From Thermogladius sp. (GTDB taxonomy: Archaea; Thermoproteota; Thermoprotei_A; Sulfolobales; Desulfurococcaceae), in contig WYEE01000041.1 in assembly GCA_009904025.1 (NCBI GenBank), positions 1-25,036 on the forward strand: DNA of 25,036 nucleotides, written 5' to 3'. The notes beneath the pieces were generated by a model. That model was not told the DNA's origin. It was given only the letters and a program-made list of their open reading frames with translations, and ran no database searches. Position 1 is the first letter of the stretch. Each line of letters starts with the position of its first letter. Both the position numbers and the translations under genes were made by a program. Below are positions 7,895-14,814 of the stretch, in pieces.

Positions 7895-8415
7895 GCGAAC
7901 TTAAGCCTATATATGGCTACGGCTTCTTTAATGTTAGAGAAAATGGTTTAGTTGACGAGACAATAGTATTCCTATACTCGGATCCAGACGCGTACTACAA
8001 GAGGGTAATGAGAGATCGATCCAAATACGCTCGGGAGATAGAGATCCTCAGCAGGAACATGCAGTACTTTCTCGACGAGGAGAAGGTTTATATAAACAAC
8101 GAGAGAGTTTACCCCATCCTAGGTCGAGTAGACATAGGTGTAGCCGGCCTCGATAACATCGCTTACATAATATTCAATATTTACTTCAAAGGGGTTTTGA
8201 AAAAAGGCTTAAACACGTATGTAAACGAATATAAGCAGGAGACAGCTGAATACGATTACACAGTCTACTGGTTTTTCCCCGAGAACGCTCGCATTGTAAA
8301 AGCCGTGTTGAACGTGCCTTATGAAGTGATACTATACGGGAGGGGGTTGAGGTTCATGGTATACGAGGGGACTACACTGCCTGGCCGTGAGGAAATAATC
8401 TTCGAAATAAATTAA
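7891..8415 (+). CDS. Uncharacterised soluble protein coupled to the membrane regulator
   Basis: The 174-aa product has no signal peptide or membrane segment and no family I recognise. It starts SELKPIYGYGFFNVRENG and has a C-terminal half rich in aromatic beta-strand-like stretches (TAEYDYTVYWFFPENARIV, then GTTLPGREEIIFEI). Its ATG overlaps the TGA of the upstream regulator (ATGA, 7891-7894) and GAGGAG directly precedes it, so it depends on translation of the regulator. This obligate coupling suggests that it works with the cytoplasmic winged-HTH protein, for example as a partner or effector-sensing subunit. That is inference from context only. Confidence 0.7.
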   Translation: MSELKPIYGYGFFNVRENGLVDETIVFLYSDPDAYYKRVMRDRSKYAREIEILSRNMQYFLDEEKVYINNERVYPILGRVDIGVAGLDNIAYIIFNIYFKGVLKKGLNTYVNEYKQETAEYDYTVYWFFPENARIVKAVLNVPYEVILYGRGLRFMVYEGTTLPGREEIIFEIN

Positions 8416-8483
8416 GGGATAGCGGGCTTCCTTCAAGTCTAGTTAACATTACGATCCGTGGCAAATAATTATACCTCCAACCC

Positions 8484-8489
8484 TTTAAA
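8484..8489 (+). promoter_or_regulatory. TATA box ahead of the candidate sRNA at 8511
   Basis: TTTAAA in the context CCCTTTAAACCCC, centred about 26 bases before 8512, a few bases ahead of the C box. No comparable TATA element stands close to the ATG of priL at 8603, so this promoter may also serve that gene with a ~90-base leader. Confidence 0.5.
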
Positions 8490-8510
8490 CCCCTCTACAC
8501 ATGATTGAGA

Positions 8511-8580
8511 TAGGGATGATGTTAGGGGACCTCACTAGAGGTCTTTCTGAACTGTGATGTGGGGCCAAAGCGCTGAACCT
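8511..8580 (+). ncRNA. Candidate C/D-box sRNA with internal hairpin
   Basis: Ordered boxes are visible: C ATGATGT (8516-8522), D' CTGA (8547-8550), three bases, C' GTGATGT (8554-8560), a 12-base spacer (8561-8572), and D CTGA (8573-8576). The flanks AGG (8512-8514) and CCT (8578-8580) can form a short terminal stem. The 12-base C'-D spacer is exactly the usual archaeal guide length, and its complement is CGCTTTGGCCCC; I cannot name the target. The C-D' spacer is 24 bases instead of about 12 and contains a perfect 6-bp hairpin GACCTC-ACTA-GAGGTC (8528-8543), extendable by three G-T pairs. The TATA box at 8484-8489 predicts initiation near 8512. An alternative is that this is simply the structured leader of priL. 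Confidence 0.5.
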
Positions 8581-8602
8581 TAGTTGAAAGGTCGGGCGAG
8601 TT

Positions 8603-9766
8603 ATGTCTAAAGGACAGGTCTTAGATTACAGGCTATTACCATTCCTTTTCAGCCTAGAAGAGGTAAGGGAGTTTCTGAAAGGGGCACCATTAGAGCAGAT
8701 CATATCCTCAAGCGAGTCTCCTATACGTTTGAGAGCTCTAAGCAACCTACGGAAGATATTATCCGAAGGCGTGCCCGGAGACCCCGAGCTACCACTTGAA
8801 TACGAGGTAGCCTCATACTACGCTTTAATAATGATCGCTAAAAACCTGGCTGAGAGAAGACTCTACACTAGGATATCTGTTGCTTATTCTAAGAGAGCTA
8901 GAGATGTTTTCAACGGGTTAAATGAGAAAATTCTAGCGGGGTTAGGCAGAAAGCTTGGATTAGATGTCGAGTTCGAAAAAAGCCCTCTCAAGTTACCCGT
9001 CTCAGTGAAAAAAGGTGTTATAGTCTACAACACGCTTGCTTTCTCCATGAGTGTTAAAACTTATTTAAGTGTGGTGTCTCAAAGGCTTATACAAGACAAA
9101 AAGTATCACATATCGAGTACTATAGTGGATGGAGGAAGGGTTTTCTTAGACCGAGAGACTTTTATAAGAGTTCTTGAAGAGGCGGTCTACCAGTACATTC
9201 TGAAGACATTTGATTCGGTAGAACCAGTTGGAATCGACAGCGGCCTGCTCAATGAGAGCAGAAGGATTCTCGAGGAACTAGGGTTGACAACGGGTGGCCA
9301 AAATCTCGAGGAACATCCAAAAGAAGTTAGAGAGGGTGCTTTCCCGCCCTGCGTGAAGAAGGTTGTTGAAAGACTTAGGTCTGGCGAGAACATTTCCCAT
9401 CCCGAGAGGTTCTTGTTAGCTACTTTTCTCATTAATATAGGTGTGGACATAGATTCGATCGTGGATTTGTTCAGGAACGTACCTGACTTCAACGAGAGGA
9501 TCACGAGGTATCAAGTCGAACACCTTGCTGGGCTTAGGGGAGGGAAAAAGAAATATCTACCCTATGGTTGCGATAAATTAAAATCTCTCGGAATATGCCC
9601 TATCACAGACAAATGTCTAGGGGACAACCCCTTAGCTGTATACTACAAGAATCTTAAAGGCGCGTTGAAGGAGGGATCAAACGATCGTGGCAATCTTTCG
9701 AGCGAAAACATAGGTGGCGTAGGCGAGAATAGAGAGAAGGAAAAGAGCGAAGATGACATCGCCTAA
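8603..9766 (+). CDS. priL: DNA primase large subunit (Fe-S)
   Basis: The 387-aa protein is the archaeal/eukaryotic-type primase large subunit, which with PriS makes RNA/DNA primers at the replication fork. The N-terminal helical domain starts V-L-D-Y-R-L-L-P-F-L-F-S. The C-terminal [4Fe-4S] domain carries the four expected cysteines: C250 (F-P-P-C-V-K-K), C323 (Y-G-C-D-K-L), C332 (G-I-C-P) and C338 (K-C-L-G-D-N-P-L), with the typical RYQVEHLAG stretch before C323. A hydrophilic tail of about 30 residues (E/K/S/G rich) follows the conserved domain. That tail is encoded by the 90 bases that overlap the opposite-strand gene ending at 9677. ATG at 8603 gives the usual family N terminus. priS is not in the window. 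Confidence 0.93.
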   Translation: MSKGQVLDYRLLPFLFSLEEVREFLKGAPLEQIISSSESPIRLRALSNLRKILSEGVPGDPELPLEYEVASYYALIMIAKNLAERRLYTRISVAYSKRARDVFNGLNEKILAGLGRKLGLDVEFEKSPLKLPVSVKKGVIVYNTLAFSMSVKTYLSVVSQRLIQDKKYHISSTIVDGGRVFLDRETFIRVLEEAVYQYILKTFDSVEPVGIDSGLLNESRRILEELGLTTGGQNLEEHPKEVREGAFPPCVKKVVERLRSGENISHPERFLLATFLINIGVDIDSIVDLFRNVPDFNERITRYQVEHLAGLRGGKKKYLPYGCDKLKSLGICPITDKCLGDNPLAVYYKNLKGALKEGSNDRGNLSSENIGGVGENREKEKSEDDIA

Positions 9767-10765
9767 ATTAACTGTCATAGAGTAGCCTAGACCCCATTGG
9801 ATAGGTGTAATTGAACTCTTATTCACCATATCTATGCTGGTATTGAAGTTTATAATTAGTTCACCCGGGGCAAAACCCTCATAGATGTAGTAGGATGAAA
9901 TACTGTCGGGTAATCGAGTGAAAACTACGTTAGATTGGAATTTCACCCAAGTTGGCGTCTCCACGGATATGAAAACAGGTGTGATGTTTCCGAAAACAAG
10001 CTTGATACAGGTATCGTTCACCTGGAGTAGGGTTAAACCCGAGTTCTTGAACTTGGCAACTCTTATTAGAGCTGTAGACTCATTCTCCGTGGTTAGCGTA
10101 ACAACGCTTCGATCAATAATACCCGTTAGGTTTAGAGAAGAGTATAGCCCGTTTAAGCTAACCCTAACCATTAAGCTTCCGTTGGTCGACTGGCGAGATT
10201 CCATGTAGGAATAGAAGAGAGGCAACCTGGCGACCGGGTCATAGTATAGGTCTTTGATTAGCATGTAATTGGTATTCTCAATGCTTTCAACTCGTTTATA
10301 ACCCACGTGAATCAAATCAACGTCGAATAAAACAATGTTCTCCTTGTATCCAGTCCAGTCTATTCCACTCCAGTTGAAGCCACCCGTGTATAATAGAACT
10401 ATGGGTGGGCTGAAGATATTAATGGAAGTGTAAGTAAAATTATCTACCACCATTGTAGCATTAGCGAGATAGCCTGCCGGCGAGGAAGATATCGAGTCTA
10501 CCCGCCTATCTACAAGAGCATTGTAAACCAGCATACCCTGATCAACCCAGATCTTCAAATCAACCTTAACAACGTACGTGACCCTTAAATAGAGCGAGCT
10601 GACTCCCTCTCCCATAAGAGCCTCGGGTAGATACCCTCCGCTCTCAGATACCTCTAGAAGCCCCGTGTAATAGACAGTTGTGGTCAATGGCTCAGACCTT
10701 TCTCCTGAAACATTCACCTGGGGTAGCACGGTTAAAATTAGTGCTACGAGAACAAGCCATCTCAT
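9677..10765 (-). CDS. Secreted type-I membrane protein, unknown function
   Basis: The 362-aa product has a signal peptide (R-W-L-V-L-V-A-L-I-L-T-V-L-P, about 2-20), a long extracellular region with about ten N-x-S/T sequons (NAT, NFT, NWS, NGS, NLT, NES, NDT, NIT, NTS, NKS), and one C-terminal membrane helix (about 335-355) with a short positively charged tail (A-R-K-I-A). I recognise no named domain; the build matches the many orphan surface glycoproteins of Desulfurococcales. ATG at 10765 follows a reverse-strand TATA-like TTTTTATTTG at about 10800. Its last 29 codons, including most of the membrane helix, are antisense to the C-terminal tail of priL. Confidence 0.75.
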   Translation of the reverse strand: MRWLVLVALILTVLPQVNVSGERSEPLTTTVYYTGLLEVSESGGYLPEALMGEGVSSLYLRVTYVVKVDLKIWVDQGMLVYNALVDRRVDSISSSPAGYLANATMVVDNFTYTSINIFSPPIVLLYTGGFNWSGIDWTGYKENIVLFDVDLIHVGYKRVESIENTNYMLIKDLYYDPVARLPLFYSYMESRQSTNGSLMVRVSLNGLYSSLNLTGIIDRSVVTLTTENESTALIRVAKFKNSGLTLLQVNDTCIKLVFGNITPVFISVETPTWVKFQSNVVFTRLPDSISSYYIYEGFAPGELIINFNTSIDMVNKSSITPIQWGLGYSMTVNLGDVIFALFLLSILAYATYVFARKIATIV

Positions 10766-10895
10766 AACTTCAACCTTCTATCTGATCATCGTGGTCACAA
10801 ATAAAAATTTCACTATCCGCAATGGAAAAGTTGTCCACCTGTATGTTTATCCAGCTCTCAAGTTTATTACTGTATTTTAGATCCATGTTTCCAGG

Positions 10896-11258
10896 GTGCT
10901 CTGGGTGGAGGAGATTAAACATACAAGCACTATCATTTACACGACTCTACCAGATAACACGAAGGCTTTTATCAAGTACAAGGTTGAAGGAAATATTATG
11001 AAAATACTTGAAACCTACACTCCACCGCAATATAGAGGTAGGGGGATAGCTGGGAGGCTGATGGAGTACGCTATTAACATAGCCAGAGATATGGGGTTGT
11101 TGATAGAACCGGTGTGCAGCTATTCTGTATACTACTTTTTGAAAAACAGGGAGGCGAGGGGGATCCTAGCCGAGCCTTTTAGGAGTATGAGCGATGAAGA
11201 GTTGAAACAGCTATTTGAGAGAAGAGTCGGTGAAGAAAAGTCTAAAGAGGGTGGCTAG
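10896..11258 (+). CDS. COG2388-type GNAT-like acetyltransferase
   Basis: The 120-aa protein matches the small YjdJ/COG2388 acetyltransferase-like family (about 90-120 aa). The acetyl-CoA-binding turn is visible as T-P-P-Q-Y-R-G-R-G-I-A-G-R-L-M (about 42-56), followed by the family-typical IEPVCSYSVYYFLKN with a conserved cysteine. A charged helical tail (about 95-120) extends beyond the core. The annotated start is GTG 10896; a second in-frame GTG at 10905 has GGGTG six bases upstream and may be the true start. Its stop TAG shares one base with the GTG of the MoaD-like gene, so the two form an operon. The substrate is unknown. Confidence 0.8.
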   Translation: MLWVEEIKHTSTIIYTTLPDNTKAFIKYKVEGNIMKILETYTPPQYRGRGIAGRLMEYAINIARDMGLLIEPVCSYSVYYFLKNREARGILAEPFRSMSDEELKQLFERRVGEEKSKEGG

Positions 11259-11503
11259 TGGCTAGAGTCAAATACCTCTTGTGGCTCAGGGATAGAATAG
11301 GAATTGGAGAAGAACATGTTGAATCCAAGACCTTAAGCGAGCTACTTGAAATCCTAGTGAGTAAATATGGTGAGTTGAAAGAGTTGGAGAAAAGGGGAAG
11401 CCTTGTAGTGCTGATCAACGGTTTAGCCGTCGATCCCAGAAGAAACGTTAAGCTGAGTGATGAGGATGAAGTGGTATTACTGCCAGAAGTATCTGGCGGC
11501 TAA
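11258..11503 (+). CDS. MoaD/ThiS-like ubiquitin-fold sulfur carrier
   Basis: The 81-aa protein has the beta-grasp pattern of MoaD (start R-V-K-Y-L-L-W-L-R-D-R-I-G, middle L-V-V-L-I-N-G, then D-E-D-E-V-V-L-L-P-E-V) and ends exactly in Gly-Gly, the residue pair that is adenylated and thiocarboxylated by an E1-like enzyme. In archaea such proteins serve as sulfur donors (molybdopterin or tRNA thiolation) and some are conjugated to proteins (SAMPs); the sequence alone does not distinguish these. GTG at 11258 overlaps the stop of the acetyltransferase-like gene by one base, with GAGGGTGG just upstream. The stop overlaps that of the convergent gene by three bases. No moaE or E1 homologue is in the window. 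Confidence 0.85.
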   Translation: MARVKYLLWLRDRIGIGEEHVESKTLSELLEILVSKYGELKELEKRGSLVVLINGLAVDPRRNVKLSDEDEVVLLPEVSGG

Positions 11504-12204
11504 CTACAGAGCTTGTATACGTCGTCTATCGCTCTCTGGAGGTCGAGAGGAGAGGAAAAAACTATCCCGTTGACACGATTGCTCAACGAGGCACATTTTT
11601 CCTTTAACTCCATTGGCTCGATGAAGGGTTGGTTTAATTGTGTAAACACCTCCCTGCTCTTCTCATACCCTATCAGCATGAATGGATATACTTTTACCCC
11701 TAACCTCCTAGCTATCTGTGCTACCTGCTCTAGCTTATCCGCGGTTTTCGAACCGTAGTGGATTACCATGATGTAATCGGGGCGTTTCGCCAGCCTCCTG
11801 GATATCTCCTCAACAGGGTAGCGTAAGCTAACCACCAACCCGAGGTTCACACCCTCTACCCTGCTCTTCAGGAATGTAAGTGTCTCCTCGGAGTCTGCTT
11901 TCAGGTTTTCGCCAAATATGGGTTTATCGCCTTTCAAAATTGTCACGCCTTTAACCCCGAATTCCCTAGCTGTCAATACAGCCGAGTAAGCGTGAAGCAA
12001 GTTAACATCCAAGAGTCTCAGGCTGACGTACACGCCTAGCTCATACTTAGTTCGAAGATAAGTGCCGGTAACAGCCGCAAGTAATGCAGGTCTCCCAGCC
12101 GGGTTTTCTGGCAGGAAAACATCGAAGTTCCTCTCTTTTAATTTCTCCGCGAATTCATCAATGGTTTTCTTTGAGAATGCGGGTAGTTCGATTATAATCT
12201 CCAC
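11500..12204 (-). CDS. MetF/methylenetetrahydrofolate reductase-like protein, short
   Basis: The 234-aa protein reads as a small relative of the MetF TIM barrel: an N-terminal E-I-I-I-E-L-P strand, GVKGVTILKGDKP (the stretch corresponding to the family's 'VTGGD' strand), GLVVSLRYPVEEISRRLAKRPDY and a following hydrophobic strand, then VKVYPFMLIGYEKS. It is shorter than typical MTHFR (about 290 aa), so it may be a divergent or partner-dependent form. MTHFR makes methyl-pterin from methylene-pterin; its place beside the MtrH-like gene supports supply of methyl groups to the corrinoid pathway. Start GTG 12204 has AGGTGTG seven bases upstream. The pterin (folate or methanopterin type) and the electron donor cannot be read from sequence. 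The family call is moderate. Confidence 0.68.
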   Translation of the reverse strand: MEIIIELPAFSKKTIDEFAEKLKERNFDVFLPENPAGRPALLAAVTGTYLRTKYELGVYVSLRLLDVNLLHAYSAVLTAREFGVKGVTILKGDKPIFGENLKADSEETLTFLKSRVEGVNLGLVVSLRYPVEEISRRLAKRPDYIMVIHYGSKTADKLEQVAQIARRLGVKVYPFMLIGYEKSREVFTQLNQPFIEPMELKEKCASLSNRVNGIVFSSPLDLQRAIDDVYKLCS

Positions 12205-12310
12205 TCCAACACACCTGTGGATACAGCCTCCAAATTAGTTATCTTCTATGTTAGGGAAGAGTGTTTAAATAAGTAATCTAAATTCTCAAATCAGTAAAAA
12301 TTGTTTCCCT

Positions 12311-12318
12311 TTTAAAAT
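12311..12318 (+). promoter_or_regulatory. TATA box for the MtrH-like gene
   Basis: TTTAAAAT is centred about 27 bases before 12341; initiation there gives a leader of only four to seven bases before the GTG codons at 12345/12348. Confidence 0.5.
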
Positions 12319-12344
12319 CGGTAAGATTTACTAGTCTCTGAGAG

Positions 12345-13271
12345 GTGGTGGAGACGGTTAAACTAGAATCGGTTAAATTTCGTATAGGCGACTACTGCAT
12401 CGGCGGGGTTCTAGGCGAATGTCCCACATGGTTAGTTGGATCTATTTTCTACCTGGGTGACAAGCTCCTGTCAAGCAGTGGTATTGATAAGATGGCTGCT
12501 AGGCAGAAAATAGAAGAGGCCCTGGGTCAATGCGATAAGTACGGATTGGTTCTAGCTATGGACGTGATTTTCCCCTCGGAAAACCTCGTTGAAGAAATAT
12601 TGAGTTTCATAGGCGAGTTCGGCATACCCGTCTTCCTTGACTCCCCTGATCCCGGCATTAGGACCAGAGCGTATCTTAAAGCCTCCGAACTGGGTTTAAC
12701 AAAACACTCTATTGCGAACGGTTTATACGTGGACAGCCCTCCCGAAGAGGTCGAGGCGTTGAAAGAGAGCGGGATTGAGTCAGCTGTATTAATGGCCTTC
12801 GACCCGAAAGACCCGTACACCTCCATCGAGCCGGTCGCAAGGATGAGGATAGTTAGAGAACTACTGGAACGGGTAAAGGGGCTCGGGGTGAGAAACCTCA
12901 TGGTGGATACAGTTGTACTAGATCCCTCCTCGATATACCTGAGCGGTGAAGCCGTATATATGGTTAAAACAGAGCTTAGACTCCCCGTCGGTAGCGCTCC
13001 AGCCAATGCTTTAGGCAATGTTACCAAAGAGAAGGTTGGGGTAGAAGCCATGGTTGGTGTCCACGGGGGGTCTGCCGCCTTCCTCAGGATGATGGGGGCT
13101 GATTATATAATGTACGGCCCTATCTCCAGGGTGAAATACGTTGCGCCGGTTATATCAACAATAGATAGCCTACTCGGCTACGGCTTGAGGAGGACAGGGG
13201 TGAAAATCGAGGGTAAGCACCCGTACAAGACCCTGTTGAGGGAGCTCCAACAATTGTTCACAAAGGGGTGA
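12345..13271 (+). CDS. MtrH-like methyl-pterin:corrinoid methyltransferase
   Basis: The 308-aa protein belongs to the MtrH family (DHPS-like TIM barrel). The signature start F-R-I-G-D-Y-C-I-G-G-V-L-G-E-C-P-T-W-L-V-G-S-I-F-Y (about 12-36) closely follows the family's iGG...GE.PT...GSIFY pattern, and later SAPANALGN and G-V-E-A-M-V-G-V-H-G-G-S-A blocks line the active-site barrel. In methanogens MtrH transfers methyl from methyl-tetrahydromethanopterin to the corrinoid of MtrA; free-standing homologues elsewhere pair with soluble corrinoid proteins. No other Mtr subunit is present. Next to a corrinoid protein and its activator, the expected role is loading methyl from a methyl-pterin onto that protein. 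GTG at 12345 or the adjacent GTG at 12348 is the start. Its stop overlaps that of the convergent RACo-type gene by 14 bases. Confidence 0.9.
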   Translation: MVETVKLESVKFRIGDYCIGGVLGECPTWLVGSIFYLGDKLLSSSGIDKMAARQKIEEALGQCDKYGLVLAMDVIFPSENLVEEILSFIGEFGIPVFLDSPDPGIRTRAYLKASELGLTKHSIANGLYVDSPPEEVEALKESGIESAVLMAFDPKDPYTSIEPVARMRIVRELLERVKGLGVRNLMVDTVVLDPSSIYLSGEAVYMVKTELRLPVGSAPANALGNVTKEKVGVEAMVGVHGGSAAFLRMMGADYIMYGPISRVKYVAPVISTIDSLLGYGLRRTGVKIEGKHPYKTLLRELQQLFTKG

Positions 13272-14814
13272 GATGCAGGCTGTCTACCCATAAATCCATG
13301 TAGCCGGGCATCTTGGGAAGGTCTATCGTCTTTACCTTCTCCAATATCGTCTTGTAGTCAAACAGGTAATCTCTATTTAGGAGGGCTACCCTTAGGCCGG
13401 GGAGGACAAGGTTCCCCGCGGCTACTACAATGTCTTTCTCGACGCTTGGGATTAAACCCAGGGACATGGCATCCTCTATATCAAGGTTCACACCAAAATT
13501 GCCGCCTATGACCAACCCTTTCAAAGCGTTTTTCGATACACCGGCCTCCCTCATGAGGATTCTAACACCCGATTTAACGGCTGCAATAGCTTTTTGAATA
13601 TTTCTAACATCGACCTGCGAGATGTAGAGGTCTCTTGACTCGTCTATATACAGGATCTTCAATCCGTTGAGAGTCTTGTATCCTCTAACAATCCTCCCAC
13701 CCTCATCGATGAAACCTCCTCTCCTCAGATCCGCGAGTATGGAAATCAGAGCCGGGCCTAATATACCGGTTGGAGCGCCAAGGTAGCTGTACTGGAAAAC
13801 TGGTTTCTCATCCTTTACCCCAGCTATCCTAGCTCTGAATATACCGCCCTGGAAAACCGTCGAGCCCCTTGAAATGCCTGTCTCAAACGCTGGACCGCTG
13901 GGTGTACTAGTCGCATACACCTCCTCGTCTTTTACAAGGAAGATTTCCGTGTTTGTGCCTATGTCTATCAGTAGATACGGTTTGTCAATATTTAGTTGAA
14001 ATGAGGCTATTAGATCAGCATACGCGTCCCCGCCGAGAAACCCAGCTATCATGGGCATCCCTATAAAAAGTTTGTCTCCCACCCTATCGACGACTACATC
14101 GTTTGTGGCTGGCCTAAACGGGTACTCTGCCAAGCCCTTCAAGTCTAGGTTGAAGAAAAAAGACTCCATTACGCTGTTGCCGCCGACTAGGATCAGGTTG
14201 GTTGAGTGGTTGTTTGATATCTCATAGACTACGGATCTAAGCCTTGAGTATATTTCGTCTTTAACCCGCTTGTCCTCGAGGGCTCTCGCCAACCTGGATA
14301 TAATGTCGAGGCCGAAGTCCGATAGAGGTGTGAACACGCTGTCCTCAAACAAGACATCGCCTCTTGGGCTTACGACTTGGTAAGCGATTTTAGTCGTTCC
14401 TAAATCTAGCAATAGTACCCTAGCATCCACGCCGACATCAATTTTGCGATCAAACAACTCCAGCACGCCCCTATCTTGAGTGCCGATTAAAGGGTTGATT
14501 TTCCTCGGGTTAACGAGTAACGTGTTCAACCTAACAGGTTTGGGTAAGCCTGGTAAGAGCTCTACCCTTAGATCACCTAGGATTCCGGTTTGACATGCCA
14601 GCCTCAATGAACCAGTGTATCCGAGAAGCCTCTCGTACTTCGTGGGGGGTGTTACAGGGCCTTCTCTAATTTTAACTCTACATAGCCCACAGATGCCTTG
14701 CCCGCCACATGGTAGTGATATGAGGTTATGTCTAGCCAGCACTACCCCGAGATTATCGCCTATGCGAGCTGTGAGGACGAGTCTTTCTCCAACTGATACT
14801 TTTACTTCACTCAT
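13258..14814 (-). CDS. Ferredoxin-ASKHA corrinoid activation protein (RACo/RamA-like)
   Basis: The 518-aa protein has an N-terminal plant-type [2Fe-2S] ferredoxin domain (about 1-90) with C-G-G-Q-G-I-C-G-L-C (Cx5Cx2C) and the fourth cysteine in L-A-C-Q-T, then a linker and a large actin/HSP70-like (DUF4445) domain. ATP-binding signatures are LLDLGTTKIAYQVV and LIDIGTNTEIFLV, with VIGGNFGVNLDIEDA near the C terminus. This architecture is that of reductive activators of corrinoid methyltransferases, which use ATP to reduce inactive Co(II) to Co(I). It overlaps the upstream corrinoid-protein gene by eight bases, so the two are cotranscribed and translationally linked; this fixes its likely client. 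The start is ATG at 14814. Confidence 0.93.
   Translation of the reverse strand: MSEVKVSVGERLVLTARIGDNLGVVLARHNLISLPCGGQGICGLCRVKIREGPVTPPTKYERLLGYTGSLRLACQTGILGDLRVELLPGLPKPVRLNTLLVNPRKINPLIGTQDRGVLELFDRKIDVGVDARVLLLDLGTTKIAYQVVSPRGDVLFEDSVFTPLSDFGLDIISRLARALEDKRVKDEIYSRLRSVVYEISNNHSTNLILVGGNSVMESFFFNLDLKGLAEYPFRPATNDVVVDRVGDKLFIGMPMIAGFLGGDAYADLIASFQLNIDKPYLLIDIGTNTEIFLVKDEEVYATSTPSGPAFETGISRGSTVFQGGIFRARIAGVKDEKPVFQYSYLGAPTGILGPALISILADLRRGGFIDEGGRIVRGYKTLNGLKILYIDESRDLYISQVDVRNIQKAIAAVKSGVRILMREAGVSKNALKGLVIGGNFGVNLDIEDAMSLGLIPSVEKDIVVAAGNLVLPGLRVALLNRDYLFDYKTILEKVKTIDLPKMPGYMDLWVDSLHLTPL

Noticed and set aside
12527..13051. 174-aa minus-strand ORF opposite the MtrH-like gene
   Set aside because: Shadow frame; the plus-strand product has clear family motifs.
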